A DNA stretch of 43,894 nt from Clostridia bacterium (GTDB taxonomy: Bacteria; Bacillota; Clostridia; Oscillospirales; CAG-272): NCBI GenBank assembly GCA_017540175.1, contig JAFYBN010000058.1, positions 1 to 43,894 of the forward strand, written 5' to 3'. This document shows positions 1 through 7,901 of this stretch, piece by piece; the stretch's first letter is position 1; each line of letters begins with the position of its first letter. The translations under genes and the position numbers were made by a program. The notes under the pieces were generated by a model. It ran no database searches. It was not told where the DNA came from and was given only the letters and a program-made list of their open reading frames with translations.

Positions 1-1
1 C

Positions 2-89
2 CCGAGGTCCGCAGACCTCGGAACACCCAAGACACGGAAAGAGTTCCTCTTTTTGGTCCTTTTTCTCCTCGATAAAGGAGAAAAAGGAC
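2..89. repeat. two perfect inverted repeats at the left edge
   Basis: Two perfect dyads lie outside any gene. The first has 8-bp arms at 2-9 and 14-21 with a 4-base loop. The second has 13-bp arms at 56-68 and 77-89 with an 8-base loop. Neither has a clear T-run after it on the plus strand, so they are not textbook terminators for a gene entering from the left. They could end convergent transcripts or be dispersed palindromic repeats. Only the symmetry is seen; the role is open. Confidence 0.6.
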
Positions 90-101
90 AGCTGTCGGCT
101 C

Positions 102-157
102 TGAAAAGCAAGAGGGCTGTTGCATTTCTCCGTTTTCTGGAGTTAATGCGACAGCCC
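102..157 (-). terminator. hairpin terminator after the DMT transporter gene
   Basis: Arms GGGCTGT (114-120) and ACAGCCC (151-157) continue inward, after a mismatch, with GCATT/AATGC and an inner CTCC/GGAG stem. In the minus direction the hairpin follows the stop codon at 160-162 within a few bases and is followed by a T-rich tail (CTCTTGCTTTTC). This fits an intrinsic terminator ending the long minus-strand gene series. Confidence 0.55.
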
Positions 158-159
158 CC

Positions 160-1152
160 TCAGAACAGAAACAGAAACGTCGCGGCGAAGGACAAGAGAA
201 GTCCCATGAGGGAGATCCGGTCCGGCTTCTCGCGGAAGAGGGCGAAACCCGCGACGGCGGACAGCACAACCGTGCCGCCCGTGAGCATGGGATACATGAC
301 CGACGCGGGCAGCTTCACCGCGCTCACAAGCTGGAGCGTATAGGATACGCTGTTGCACAGGGCGTTCGCGAGCATCAGAACGAAGATCGCGGCGGGCGCG
401 GCGTGAATCAGCGCCTTTGCCGGCCGGTCTGCCGCCGCGGCTTCCCCTGCGGGAACGGAACTCACGGCCGTGCCGGGAAGCTCCGCGGCGTCGTCCGCCT
501 CACCCGCGCGCCAGCCGTTTTTCAGGCGGAGGACGAGCAGGCAGACGAGCGAGATCGTGCCGTTCATAAAATTGCCGAGGCAGGCGTAGGACGGCGGGTT
601 CACGATATCCATCTCGAAGAGATTGACCTGATGGGTCTTCGTGACCACGCTCGCAAGTCCGTTGAGGACAAAGACCGTCAGGCACAGCACGACGAAGAGC
701 ACTCCCGTCTTCCCGCCCTTTCTGCGGGCAAGCACCGGGAACGCCATGGAGACGGCGAGCAGGATCACCCCGATCACGCGCCAGACGGACACCGCCTCGT
801 CGAGGAGGAAGACCCCGAACAGATAGGGCAGAAGCATTCCGCCGAGCATGAGGAACATCATGAAGACGCTCATGTCACCGATGGACATGATCTTGAATCC
901 GATCACGGTATAGGCGCAGGAAAGCGCTGCCATGACGCCGCTCATGAGGAGGGAGAACCACGTCACGCGGAAGCCGCCCTCAAAAAACAGCGTCACGAGA
1001 AAAGTCAGGGCGGAGGAGAAATAGCTCGTCACCGTGAGGAAGATGAGAGACGCGCGCGCCCCGTCGCCCCGCCTCTGACCGTACGCTTTGTTGGTGGAAA
1101 ACTGCAGGGCAAGCAGCACGACGGCGGCGAAAATGAACAGATAGTACCGCAT
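160..1152 (-). CDS. DMT-superfamily (EamA-like) transporter
   Basis: A 330-residue, very hydrophobic protein with about ten predicted membrane segments in two halves of five, as in EamA/DMT drug-metabolite transporters. A hydrophilic Ala/Glu-rich loop at about residues 215-245 separates the halves and is longer than usual. The start is an ATG 12 bases after the stop of the upstream isomerase gene, so the two are probably co-transcribed, and a hairpin follows the stop codon. The DMT family exports or imports small metabolites; the substrate cannot be read from sequence. The neighbouring sugar-phosphate isomerase and organophosphate transporter hint at a sugar-related solute, but that is inference only. 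Confidence 0.8.
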   Translation of the reverse strand: MRYYLFIFAAVVLLALQFSTNKAYGQRRGDGARASLIFLTVTSYFSSALTFLVTLFFEGGFRVTWFSLLMSGVMAALSCAYTVIGFKIMSIGDMSVFMMFLMLGGMLLPYLFGVFLLDEAVSVWRVIGVILLAVSMAFPVLARRKGGKTGVLFVVLCLTVFVLNGLASVVTKTHQVNLFEMDIVNPPSYACLGNFMNGTISLVCLLVLRLKNGWRAGEADDAAELPGTAVSSVPAGEAAAADRPAKALIHAAPAAIFVLMLANALCNSVSYTLQLVSAVKLPASVMYPMLTGGTVVLSAVAGFALFREKPDRISLMGLLLSFAATFLFLF

Positions 1153-1164
1153 GCCGCGCGCGCC

Positions 1165-1932
1165 TCAGTCGAGTCCGAGCGAGGTGAGATAATCCCGGCT
1201 CTTTTTCAGGCAGTCGAAGGGGCTTTCCCCGTAGCAGTTGTCCTGTTCGATGTAGGCGAATTTCGTTCCCGCCTTTTCAAACGCCGGGATGATCTTCTCA
1301 AAGTCAAGGGCATTGCCGCCGCCGACCCAAGACATCCGTCTTTCCCCGTCCTCCGTGACGAGCATATCCTTGAAATGCACGACCGGGACGCGGCCCGAAA
1401 GCCGTTCGATCTCCGGGATGACCTCCGCTCCGCCGTATTTTACCCAATACGTGTCGAGCGTGAAGCCCATTTCCTCGGGGGAGAAGTCCTCGGAGAGGTG
1501 CTCCATGAGGCAGCGGCCGTCCTCGAGCTTCGTTTCGTATTCGAAGGCGTGGTTGTGGTACATGAACATGAGGCCCGCCGAGCGGATCTTTTGGATCGCC
1601 GCTCTGAGCCTCGGCTCGGCGACAAACGCCGCGTAGCCGTTCGTCCAGTTCGGCATGCTGCCGATCCCTATGTGGGAGCAGCCGAAGGTCTTGTGCTCTT
1701 CGATGACGGCGTCCGGCTCGTTCAGGATGCGGTCGTAGCTGAAATGGGTGATCTCGCAGGTCAGGCCGTTCGCTTTCAGCTGATCGCGGAGCCAGCCCGC
1801 CTCATAGGCGCAGGTGCCGGACACCTGCACGGTGGTGTAGCCCATGTCCGCGACTTTTTTGAGCGTCTCGGCAAAATCCTCGGTGGTTTTGCAGAAATCG
1901 CGGAGGGTGTAAAGCTGCGCGCCGATTTTCAT
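1165..1932 (-). CDS. sugar phosphate isomerase/epimerase (TIM barrel)
   Basis: 255 residues of the xylose-isomerase-like/AP-endonuclease-2 TIM-barrel family. Visible landmarks are the N-terminal IGAQLYTLRD strand, the metal-site stretch MYHNHAFEYE, the strand GFTLDTYWVKYGG and the motif HFKDM, which carry the His, Glu and Asp residues that bind a divalent metal. These cytoplasmic enzymes interconvert ketoses or epimerise sugars such as inosose or hydroxypyruvate-type substrates; the substrate here is not identifiable. An AGGAGG-like site precedes the ATG. The gene sits between a PdaA-like deacetylase gene and a DMT transporter on one strand with gaps under 30 bases, so an operon is likely. 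Confidence 0.85.
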   Translation of the reverse strand: MKIGAQLYTLRDFCKTTEDFAETLKKVADMGYTTVQVSGTCAYEAGWLRDQLKANGLTCEITHFSYDRILNEPDAVIEEHKTFGCSHIGIGSMPNWTNGYAAFVAEPRLRAAIQKIRSAGLMFMYHNHAFEYETKLEDGRCLMEHLSEDFSPEEMGFTLDTYWVKYGGAEVIPEIERLSGRVPVVHFKDMLVTEDGERRMSWVGGGNALDFEKIIPAFEKAGTKFAYIEQDNCYGESPFDCLKKSRDYLTSLGLD

Positions 1933-1959
1933 AAGAGAACCTCCTTGGGGGTTGTATTT

Positions 1960-3069
1960 TTATTCGTGATCTCCGGTTTGGATATCGCAGATGGGCAGAA
2001 ACTCGTATCCCTGACTCCTCACCCAGTCGATGACCGAGCCGAGGATCGCCGCGCTGGTCGAGGACGTGGTGTGCAGCATGAAGATGCAGCCGGGATGCAG
2101 CCGCGTGCGCACCTTTTCCATGGCGTAGTCCCAGGTGGGCTGGTCCTCGTCCACGTAATCGTAATACGCCCACGAATAAAGCACGGTCGTGTAGCCGAGC
2201 TTTTCGGCGAATTTCAGCACCCACGGGTTGCAGTTGCCGGACGGGGGCCGGAAATAGAGCATCGGGGGCGCGTCCGGGACCGCCTGCCGGTAAAGCGCGT
2301 CGAGCCCGTCCAGCTCGCTCAGGAAGGTCTCGACGCTCGCTGTGGAAAGGATCTTGTGATCCTTCGCGTGATTGCCGACGATGTGCCCCTCGTCGATCAT
2401 CCGCTTAAGAAGGTCGGGGGAGGTTTCGATGAAGCGCCCGTTGACGAAAAACGCCGCGGGGACGGCTTTTTCGCGAAGGGTATCGAGAATGGAGGGCAGA
2501 TACCCGTTTTCCTTTTCATACCCGGTGTCGAAGGTGAGGTACACGACCTTCTGCGAGGTGTCGCCGCGATAGATCGCGTGGTACTTTTCGATCGCCTCGA
2601 GCACGTCCGGGGCGCGTTCCCATTCAATCACGGCCTCTCCGGTCGACTCGTCGTACTTCGCGCCGCCCCCGAACCAGTCGTCCGGCTGATCGCTGAACCG
2701 GGTCTGGGGGAAGGAATACATTTCGTCGATCGTCGCGCGCCCGCTTTCATCCCGCTTAGGGAATTCATAGCGGTACACACCGTCCTCGACCGTCCAGCGG
2801 ACGCCGTTCTGCGCCCCATTCTCTTCGGCGGGGTCGCTCCACGAATCATCCGTCTGGGGCGGGGTCACGCCGGGGTCCGCGGGGTCTTTCGTTTCGGTCT
2901 GAACACCGGTCGGCGCGGGCTCTTCGGTCTCTCCCGCGGCTTCCCGCCGCCCTGCTGTTTCCGTCGGCACGCCTCCCGTTTCCTCCGCTCCCGGCTCCGC
3001 GGAACGCAGTCTGCACCCGCCGAGGAGCAGCAGGGCGAGCAGGAGGCAAAGCATTCTTTTTCGCGTCAT
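1960..3069 (-). CDS. PdaA-like polysaccharide deacetylase lipoprotein (delta-lactam-type de-N-acetylase)
   Basis: The protein has 369 residues from the ATG at 3067-3069. This start is preferred over an in-frame upstream codon because it begins a lipoprotein signal (MTRKRMLCLLLALLLLGGC, lipobox LLGGC) and overlaps the MFS stop as ATGA. A Glu/Pro/Thr-rich linker of about 100 residues follows, then a NodB-type deacetylase domain. The first motif is TFDTGYE rather than TFDDG, and the domain continues with GNHAKDH, RPPSGN and the terminal MLHT motif. The family knowledge is that Bacillus PdaA has TFDNGYE at this place, also without the second Asp. PdaA removes the N-acetyl group from muramic acid to allow delta-lactam formation in spore cortex. 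The same role here is likely but unproven; another peptidoglycan deacetylase is the alternative. Confidence 0.82.
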   Translation of the reverse strand: MTRKRMLCLLLALLLLGGCRLRSAEPGAEETGGVPTETAGRREAAGETEEPAPTGVQTETKDPADPGVTPPQTDDSWSDPAEENGAQNGVRWTVEDGVYRYEFPKRDESGRATIDEMYSFPQTRFSDQPDDWFGGGAKYDESTGEAVIEWERAPDVLEAIEKYHAIYRGDTSQKVVYLTFDTGYEKENGYLPSILDTLREKAVPAAFFVNGRFIETSPDLLKRMIDEGHIVGNHAKDHKILSTASVETFLSELDGLDALYRQAVPDAPPMLYFRPPSGNCNPWVLKFAEKLGYTTVLYSWAYYDYVDEDQPTWDYAMEKVRTRLHPGCIFMLHTTSSTSAAILGSVIDWVRSQGYEFLPICDIQTGDHE

Positions 3070-4376
3070 TTTGATTCTCCGCTCCGCTGTTCCATCTCGC
3101 TGTATTTCTTCTGCAGCGAGTTGCGTCCGACAAAGCACACGACGGCTCCGAACGCGGCGGCGATCCAGAACATCAGGACCACGCCCGTCCAGCCGAAGTG
3201 ATGCGAAAGAAATCCGGTGACCATGGTCGACAGCGCGGCGGCTCCGTAGGAGCAGGCGTTCAGCATGCCGGAGACGAACGACGCGCGCCCGATCTTCCCG
3301 AAATGCAGGGGAATGAAGGTGAGCAGCATCGAATTCGCGCCGAGCATCGACGCGGTCGTCATCGCGACGAGGACCGTGAAGAAGATCCCGGCAACAGCGC
3401 CGGAGGTCGTGTAGAGAAGAACAAGCGCGCCGCCGAGCGTCACGATGCTGAATGCAAAGGTCGCGGCGCAGACGGCAAGCTCGGAGAGCTTATACTTCTG
3501 ATAGATCCATTTTGCCGCATACACGCCGACGATGTTGACGATCGGCAAAATCGTCGTCACGAAGGACGCGACCGAGGCGTCGTGGAAAAATTCGTTTTCG
3601 AGGATGGTCGGGATCCAGTAATCGAGCCCGTCCTTGAGCATGCCGTTGGACAAAATGCCCGCGGCGCAAAACGCGATGCCCACGCAGAACACCGCAGCGA
3701 TCGGCGCGGAGAGCGCAGGGGCGGCATGTTCTTTTTCCGTCTTCCCGTCCTTTTCGGCACTTTCCGAAAGCGCCGGTGCGGAGGCAGACATGTGCTCCTT
3801 CAGCTTTCCGAACAGGAAGTACAAAACCACCGCCATCACGCACAGGATGGAGCCGCAGACCGCGAACGCCGCGCGCCAGCCCGAAATCCTGAGCATCAGA
3901 GCCACGATGGCAAGGCAGAGGATCTGTCCGAGGGGAATCGTTACGCTCAGCGCCGCTGCGCTGTCCTTCGCGATGCTCTCCGTCGTCCACTCGGAAACCG
4001 CGCGGACGATGGGCGGCCAGAGCATGGAGCAGAAGAAGCCGCAGAAGCCCCAGATCACGATGAAGAGGGGCGCGTAGGAATTGAGACTCATGAGGATGTT
4101 CATCGCGCCGGCAAGGAACAAGCCGCCGGTGATCATATAGCGGGGATGAACACGGTCTCCGAGCCATCCGTTGATGAGCTGCCCGACGGCGTAGACGATG
4201 AGAAAGCAGCCTCCGATGACCCCGCCGATCCCCTCGTCGACAATCCCCTCGTTGATCATGGCCTTGAGGCACGGAGAAATGGTCTTTTTCCCGATGTAGA
4301 CCGTCATGTACGCGATAAAGCACAGGGCGACGAGCTGCCACGCTTTCTTTTCGTATGCCGTCAGATTCCTTTTCAT
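3066..4376 (-). CDS. MFS transporter, organophosphate:phosphate antiporter (GlpT/UhpT)-like
   Basis: 436 residues with twelve predicted membrane segments. The N-terminus (KKAWQLVALCFIAYMTVYIGKK) and the GWLGDRVHPRYM cytoplasmic loop resemble the OPA branch of MFS, which exchanges phosphate for glycerol-3-phosphate or hexose phosphates. The hydrophilic central loop is at about residues 195-225. The stop overlaps the start of the PdaA-like gene by four bases (ATGA), implying translational coupling. The start lies 10 bases from the Nif3-family gene stop. The substrate is uncertain; a phosphorylated sugar would fit the isomerase downstream. Confidence 0.82.
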   Translation of the reverse strand: MKRNLTAYEKKAWQLVALCFIAYMTVYIGKKTISPCLKAMINEGIVDEGIGGVIGGCFLIVYAVGQLINGWLGDRVHPRYMITGGLFLAGAMNILMSLNSYAPLFIVIWGFCGFFCSMLWPPIVRAVSEWTTESIAKDSAAALSVTIPLGQILCLAIVALMLRISGWRAAFAVCGSILCVMAVVLYFLFGKLKEHMSASAPALSESAEKDGKTEKEHAAPALSAPIAAVFCVGIAFCAAGILSNGMLKDGLDYWIPTILENEFFHDASVASFVTTILPIVNIVGVYAAKWIYQKYKLSELAVCAATFAFSIVTLGGALVLLYTTSGAVAGIFFTVLVAMTTASMLGANSMLLTFIPLHFGKIGRASFVSGMLNACSYGAAALSTMVTGFLSHHFGWTGVVLMFWIAAAFGAVVCFVGRNSLQKKYSEMEQRSGESK

Positions 4377-4386
4377 GTCAAGCCTC

Positions 4387-5154
4387 TCAAAGAATTCTGA
4401 ATTTTCTCGAGGGAAGGATCACCGCCTCCGCCCCGGCGATCCGGCGCGCAAGGTCGGCAAGCCGCTCGCACACGGGGAACTCGGTGTGATAATGCCCCGC
4501 TTCGACCGTGACGAGCCCGTCCTCCCCGGCGTCGAGCGCCATATTGTACCCGGCGTCGCCCGTGACGAACGCGCCGCAGCCGGCGGCGAGCGCGAGGGGA
4601 ACGAGTTCCTTGCCGTCCCCGCCGCAGAAGCCGATCCGGCGGATGCTGCGCTCGAGCGGACCGGTCACCTTCACAAACGGCACGCCGAGCTTCTCTTTCA
4701 CGAGCGCCGCAAGCTCTTCCCCGTTCATCGCCGGGACGTCGGCGTACCGGGCGAGGGTCGGGGCTTCATCGTCCCCGAAGACGCCGGACGGCTCGAAACC
4801 GAGCGCGCGGCAGAGGCATTCGTTCACGCCCCCCTCCCCCGCGTCAAGCCGGGTGTGCAGACAGATCACGCTCAGACCGAGGCGCACCGCGTCGAGTACG
4901 CGCCGTCCCGCGTAGGTCGCGGGCGTGACCGTCTTCGCGCCGCGGAACAGGGTCGGATGGTGAACGAGCACCGTGTCGAATCCGTTCTGCCCCGCCGCGA
5001 GCAGAAGGTCGTCCGTCGCGTCCAGCGCTACGGCGACCCGCTTCACTTCCCGCGAGAGGTCCGCCGCGATCATCAGCCCGTCGTTGTCCCAGGGGCACGA
5101 AAGCGAGCGGGGATAGAGCTTTTCAAACTCCGCATAAAAATCAAAAACCGTCAT
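4387..5154 (-). CDS. Nif3-like dinuclear metal-centre protein (YqfO family)
   Basis: 255 residues with the Nif3/YbgI/YqfO signature. CPWDNDGL is near residue 20, VLVHHPTLF supplies the paired His near residue 65, LHTRLDAGEGGVN follows at about 98, and the C-terminal GHYHTEFP supplies the last metal ligands. The family forms hexamers that bind two metal ions; the biochemical role is unsettled, with GTP cyclohydrolase-type or metal-chaperone functions proposed. It lacks the PII-like insert of the long YqfO form. It lies downstream of trmK; in Firmicutes trmK and the Nif3-family gene are classic neighbours, so this pairing supports both calls. Confidence 0.92.
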   Translation of the reverse strand: MTVFDFYAEFEKLYPRSLSCPWDNDGLMIAADLSREVKRVAVALDATDDLLLAAGQNGFDTVLVHHPTLFRGAKTVTPATYAGRRVLDAVRLGLSVICLHTRLDAGEGGVNECLCRALGFEPSGVFGDDEAPTLARYADVPAMNGEELAALVKEKLGVPFVKVTGPLERSIRRIGFCGGDGKELVPLALAAGCGAFVTGDAGYNMALDAGEDGLVTVEAGHYHTEFPVCERLADLARRIAGAEAVILPSRKFRIL

Positions 5155-5294
5155 AATTCCTTTTTAACAGTCCTGCGTTCCGTTTCCGGGAAAACCCATT
5201 GTGCGCGAAGCGGAGAAGGCCGCCGCTGGTGCGCGGTCTCCGTCGGCGAAGCGGCACATTTACGGTAAAGCATCACATTCACGGTGAAGCGGCT
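5155..5294. repeat. intergenic gap with paired covarying hairpins
   Basis: This 140-base gap between trmK and the Nif3-family gene contains two adjacent near-copies, about 5257-5273 and 5274-5291. Each has a five-base palindrome: TTTAC-g-GTAAA in one and TTCAC-g-GTGAA in the other. The differing bases are compensatory, which keeps the stem. An extra GCTTCAC can pair with GTGAAGC near 5286-5298. The style matches the GAAGC-centred hairpin array at 17806-17946. No promoter was recognised. Confidence 0.5.
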
Positions 5295-5981
5295 TCACGA
5301 TCCGAGGATCCGTCCGATCTCGTCCCGCAGCGCCTCCGCTTCCCGGGTATCGAGGTCTCCGCGCCGCCGCCCTTCGATCTCAACCGAGAGCCGGTTGAGC
5401 CAGACGCGCGCGAAGGCGGGAAACAGGGGTTCCATTTTTTCGATATTCGCCCGCCCGAGCAAAAGCTCCGCCGGGGTGAATGCCCGCGCTTCCCCGTCGT
5501 ATTCGGCGAGGAGGCAGGCGTAGATTTTCCCCGCGGACTCGGCGAGGCGTTCGTCGAGGATCCGGTATCCGTTTTCCGCGAGGAAGGTCCTGAGCTCCGC
5601 CGGGGAGGACATCGGCTGCAGAATCAGCCGCACACCCGGCTTTTTCGTGTAATCCGACGCTCCGACGATCCGCGCGATGAGCTCGCCGCCCATGCCGCAG
5701 ACTGCAATGTCGGTCACGCCGTCCCGCTCCGGCTCCGCGCCGACGAGTCCGTCCGCGAGCGCGAAGCGCATCCGGTCGGCGACGCCGTATTTTTTGGCGT
5801 TCGCCTTCGCACGCCCGAGAGGTCCCCGGTTCACATCCGTGGCGAGCGCGAAACGCGCGATGCCCTCCGTCAGAAGATGAACGGGAAGGTAGGCGTGATC
5901 GGTGCCGACGTCCGCGAGGACCGAGCCGCGGCGCACGAACGACGCCGCCGCTTCCAGCCGGGGATCGAGCCGCACGCTCAT
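5295..5981 (-). CDS. trmK: tRNA (adenine(22)-N(1))-methyltransferase
   Basis: 228 residues, the usual length of TrmK (YqfN). The N-terminal SAM-binding stretch ADVGTDHAYLPVHLL and the later DIAVCGMGGELIARI are hallmarks of the family. It uses S-adenosylmethionine to methylate N1 of adenine 22 in the D-loop of tRNA. The ATG is preceded by AAAGGAGCGGAC, a strong ribosome binding site at normal distance. The Nif3-family gene follows downstream, a common arrangement in Firmicutes. Confidence 0.92.
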   Translation of the reverse strand: MSVRLDPRLEAAASFVRRGSVLADVGTDHAYLPVHLLTEGIARFALATDVNRGPLGRAKANAKKYGVADRMRFALADGLVGAEPERDGVTDIAVCGMGGELIARIVGASDYTKKPGVRLILQPMSSPAELRTFLAENGYRILDERLAESAGKIYACLLAEYDGEARAFTPAELLLGRANIEKMEPLFPAFARVWLNRLSVEIEGRRRGDLDTREAEALRDEIGRILGS

Positions 5982-6042
5982 GTCCGCTCCTTTCGGCGCA
6001 AAACGGAAAAAAGCAGGCTAAACGCCCGCCCTTTCCCCGCGC

Positions 6043-6264
6043 TCAGTTTTCTTCCTTTTCAGGTTTTTTCGCGTTGAAATACGCGTTCAGCTTTTCCACG
6101 AGCTCATCTGCGTCGACGCCGTGAACGATGCATGCTTCTTCCACGTTCTCCATCCGGGATACGGGGCAGGAAACGCAGTGCATCCCGCAGTCAAGAAAGA
6201 TTTCTTCCGTCTCGGGGTCCTGATCGATGATGTCGCCGATAATGGTTTCGAGTGTGACTTCCAT
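6043..6264 (-). CDS. DUF1858 domain protein
   Basis: A 73-residue protein matching the DUF1858 family: an N-terminal IIGDIIDQDPETEEIFLDCGMHCVSCP pattern with a CGMHCVSCP cysteine cluster (three Cys), then a short helical part and an acidic tail. DUF1858 proteins are small, cytoplasmic, probably metal- or redox-responsive through the cysteines, and widespread in anaerobes; their function is not established. The gene lies between murA and trmK on the same strand. The ribosome binding site is weak (GAGG about 12 bases upstream). Confidence 0.85.
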   Translation of the reverse strand: MEVTLETIIGDIIDQDPETEEIFLDCGMHCVSCPVSRMENVEEACIVHGVDADELVEKLNAYFNAKKPEKEEN

Positions 6265-6358
6265 GAATTTTATTACCTCGCTTTGCGATTGAATACGGTT
6301 CTTCCGTCATCCGGCCTCCGGTGCCCGCGTGAAAACGCGCGGTCCCGGGCGTCCCGCC

Positions 6359-7648
6359 TCATTTTGCCTGGGGCAGGACGATCTCGTCGGGAACGGAGAT
6401 CTTTTTGATGTTCGCGCCGAGTGCGCGCAGTTTGCCGCAGATGTTGTCGTACCCGCGTTCGATGAGCTGGATCTCCGAAATCTCGGTCACGCCGGGGATG
6501 GTCAGAGCGGCGATCATCACGGCGACGCCGCCGCGCAGGTCGGTCGCGATCACCGGAGCGGGGGTCAGGGGTGTGCCGCCCTCGATGGCGAGAACGCGTC
6601 CGTCGGCCTTGATCCGCGCGCCCATGCGCCTGAGTTCTTCCACGTAGCGGAACCGGTTTTCGAAAATGCTTTCGTTGATGTAGCTCGTGCCCTCGGCGGT
6701 ACAGAGCAGCGCCGCCATCTGGGGGTGCATGTCGGTCGGGAAGCCCGGATAGGGGAGGGTCTTCACCGAGGTGCGCTTGACCGTTTTGCCAGCGGTCACC
6801 ATCACGGCGTCGTCGAATTCCTCCACCGTCGCGCCCGTTTCGATCAGCTTCGCCGATACGGACTCAAGGTGCTTTGGAATGACGTTCGTGATCTTCACCG
6901 AGCCCCTTGTCGCGACCGCCGCCACCATGAACGAGCCCGCTTCGATCATATCGGGGATGATGGCGTAGGTGCAGCCGTGCAGCTCCGGAACGCCCTTGAT
7001 CTTGATGACGTCCGAGCCCGCGCCGCTGATGCGCGCGCCGCAGGTGTTGAGGAAGTTCGCGCAGTCGACGACGTGGGGCTCTCTCGCCGCGTTGTCGATG
7101 ACGGTCGTGCCTTCCGCGGTCGCCGCCGCGATCATGACGTTGAGCGTAGCGCCGACGGAGGAAAGGTCGAAGAAGATGTTCGAGCCGACCGCGCCGCCGT
7201 CCGATTCGATTTCCACATAGCCGCCGTCCGTCGTGACCCGTCCGCCCAGCGCCTCAAAGCCCTTGATGTGCTGGTCGATCGGTCTCACGCCGAAATTGCA
7301 CCCGCCGGGGAAGCCGACGCGCGCTCTGCCGAAACGCCCGAACTCCGCGCCGAGCAGATAATACGAGCCGCGGATGCGGCGGACAAGCTCATAATCGGAC
7401 TGCCCGCAGACGACGTCGGTGCAGTCGATCTCATAGGTCCCGCGCGAGAGCATGCGGATCTTCGCGCCGACCCCTCTCAGGATCTCAAAAGAGCAGTTGA
7501 TATCGGAAATATCCGGGATGTTCTCGAGCACGCATTTTCCTTTGACGAGCACCGTCGCGTAAATGATCGGCAGCGCCGCGTTTTTCGAGCCCGAAATCTC
7601 CACCTGCCCGAACAGGGGATTTCCCCCGGTAATGACAATTTTGTCCAT
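6359..7648 (-). CDS. murA: UDP-N-acetylglucosamine 1-carboxyvinyltransferase
   Basis: 429 residues, normal for MurA. It transfers enolpyruvate from phosphoenolpyruvate to UDP-GlcNAc, the first committed step of peptidoglycan synthesis, in the cytoplasm. Clear signatures are SGSKNAALP near residue 20, the catalytic loop PGGCNFGVRP with Cys117 (the fosfomycin-target position) and FPTDMHPQ late in the protein. The presence of Cys rather than Asp at 117 predicts fosfomycin sensitivity at the target level. It follows the walRKHI-like group with a 253-base gap that holds its own probable promoter. Low-GC Firmicutes often carry two murA paralogues; which one this is cannot be decided here. Confidence 0.95.
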   Translation of the reverse strand: MDKIVITGGNPLFGQVEISGSKNAALPIIYATVLVKGKCVLENIPDISDINCSFEILRGVGAKIRMLSRGTYEIDCTDVVCGQSDYELVRRIRGSYYLLGAEFGRFGRARVGFPGGCNFGVRPIDQHIKGFEALGGRVTTDGGYVEIESDGGAVGSNIFFDLSSVGATLNVMIAAATAEGTTVIDNAAREPHVVDCANFLNTCGARISGAGSDVIKIKGVPELHGCTYAIIPDMIEAGSFMVAAVATRGSVKITNVIPKHLESVSAKLIETGATVEEFDDAVMVTAGKTVKRTSVKTLPYPGFPTDMHPQMAALLCTAEGTSYINESIFENRFRYVEELRRMGARIKADGRVLAIEGGTPLTPAPVIATDLRGGVAVMIAALTIPGVTEISEIQLIERGYDNICGKLRALGANIKKISVPDEIVLPQAK

Positions 7649-7901
7649 GAAACAGCCTCAATAGAACAGAGGTGCGCGGCGGGATCCGATCTCACGGACC
7701 GATTCCGCCGCCGTTTTATACCATGCCCGCCCCCCGGCGTATCGCCGCCGGCCGCTCAGATGCGCCGCGGCGAGGGGATGGGGCGGCACGTTAGCCTATA
7801 TATTATATCAGGTCGGACCCAATAATGGAAGACTTTTTGGAAGGATTTTCATAAATTTCAAACTTGACGGCAATCTATCATAAAATCCCTGTCGAACTAC
7901 G
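7649..7901 (-). promoter_or_regulatory. murA promoter and structured leader
   Basis: On the minus strand an extended -10 box (TGATATAAT; core TATAAT at 7802-7807) lies about 155 bases before the murA start, with only a weak -35 (TTCCAT, 7825-7830, spacing 17). The GC-rich leader between them can fold: one dyad is CCGGCG/CGCCGG around 7735-7755, and a longer imperfect stem near 7680-7715 pairs GGCGGCGG with CCCGCCGC close to the start codon. No known riboswitch class was recognised. The stretch just after the YycI-like stop is AT-rich without a convincing terminator. Confidence 0.5.

Noticed and set aside
403-3201. A 932-codon open frame antisense to the DMT, isomerase and deacetylase genes
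   Set aside because: It is the shadow of GC-rich codon use in three recognisable minus-strand genes, with an Arg/His-rich composition and no homology features.
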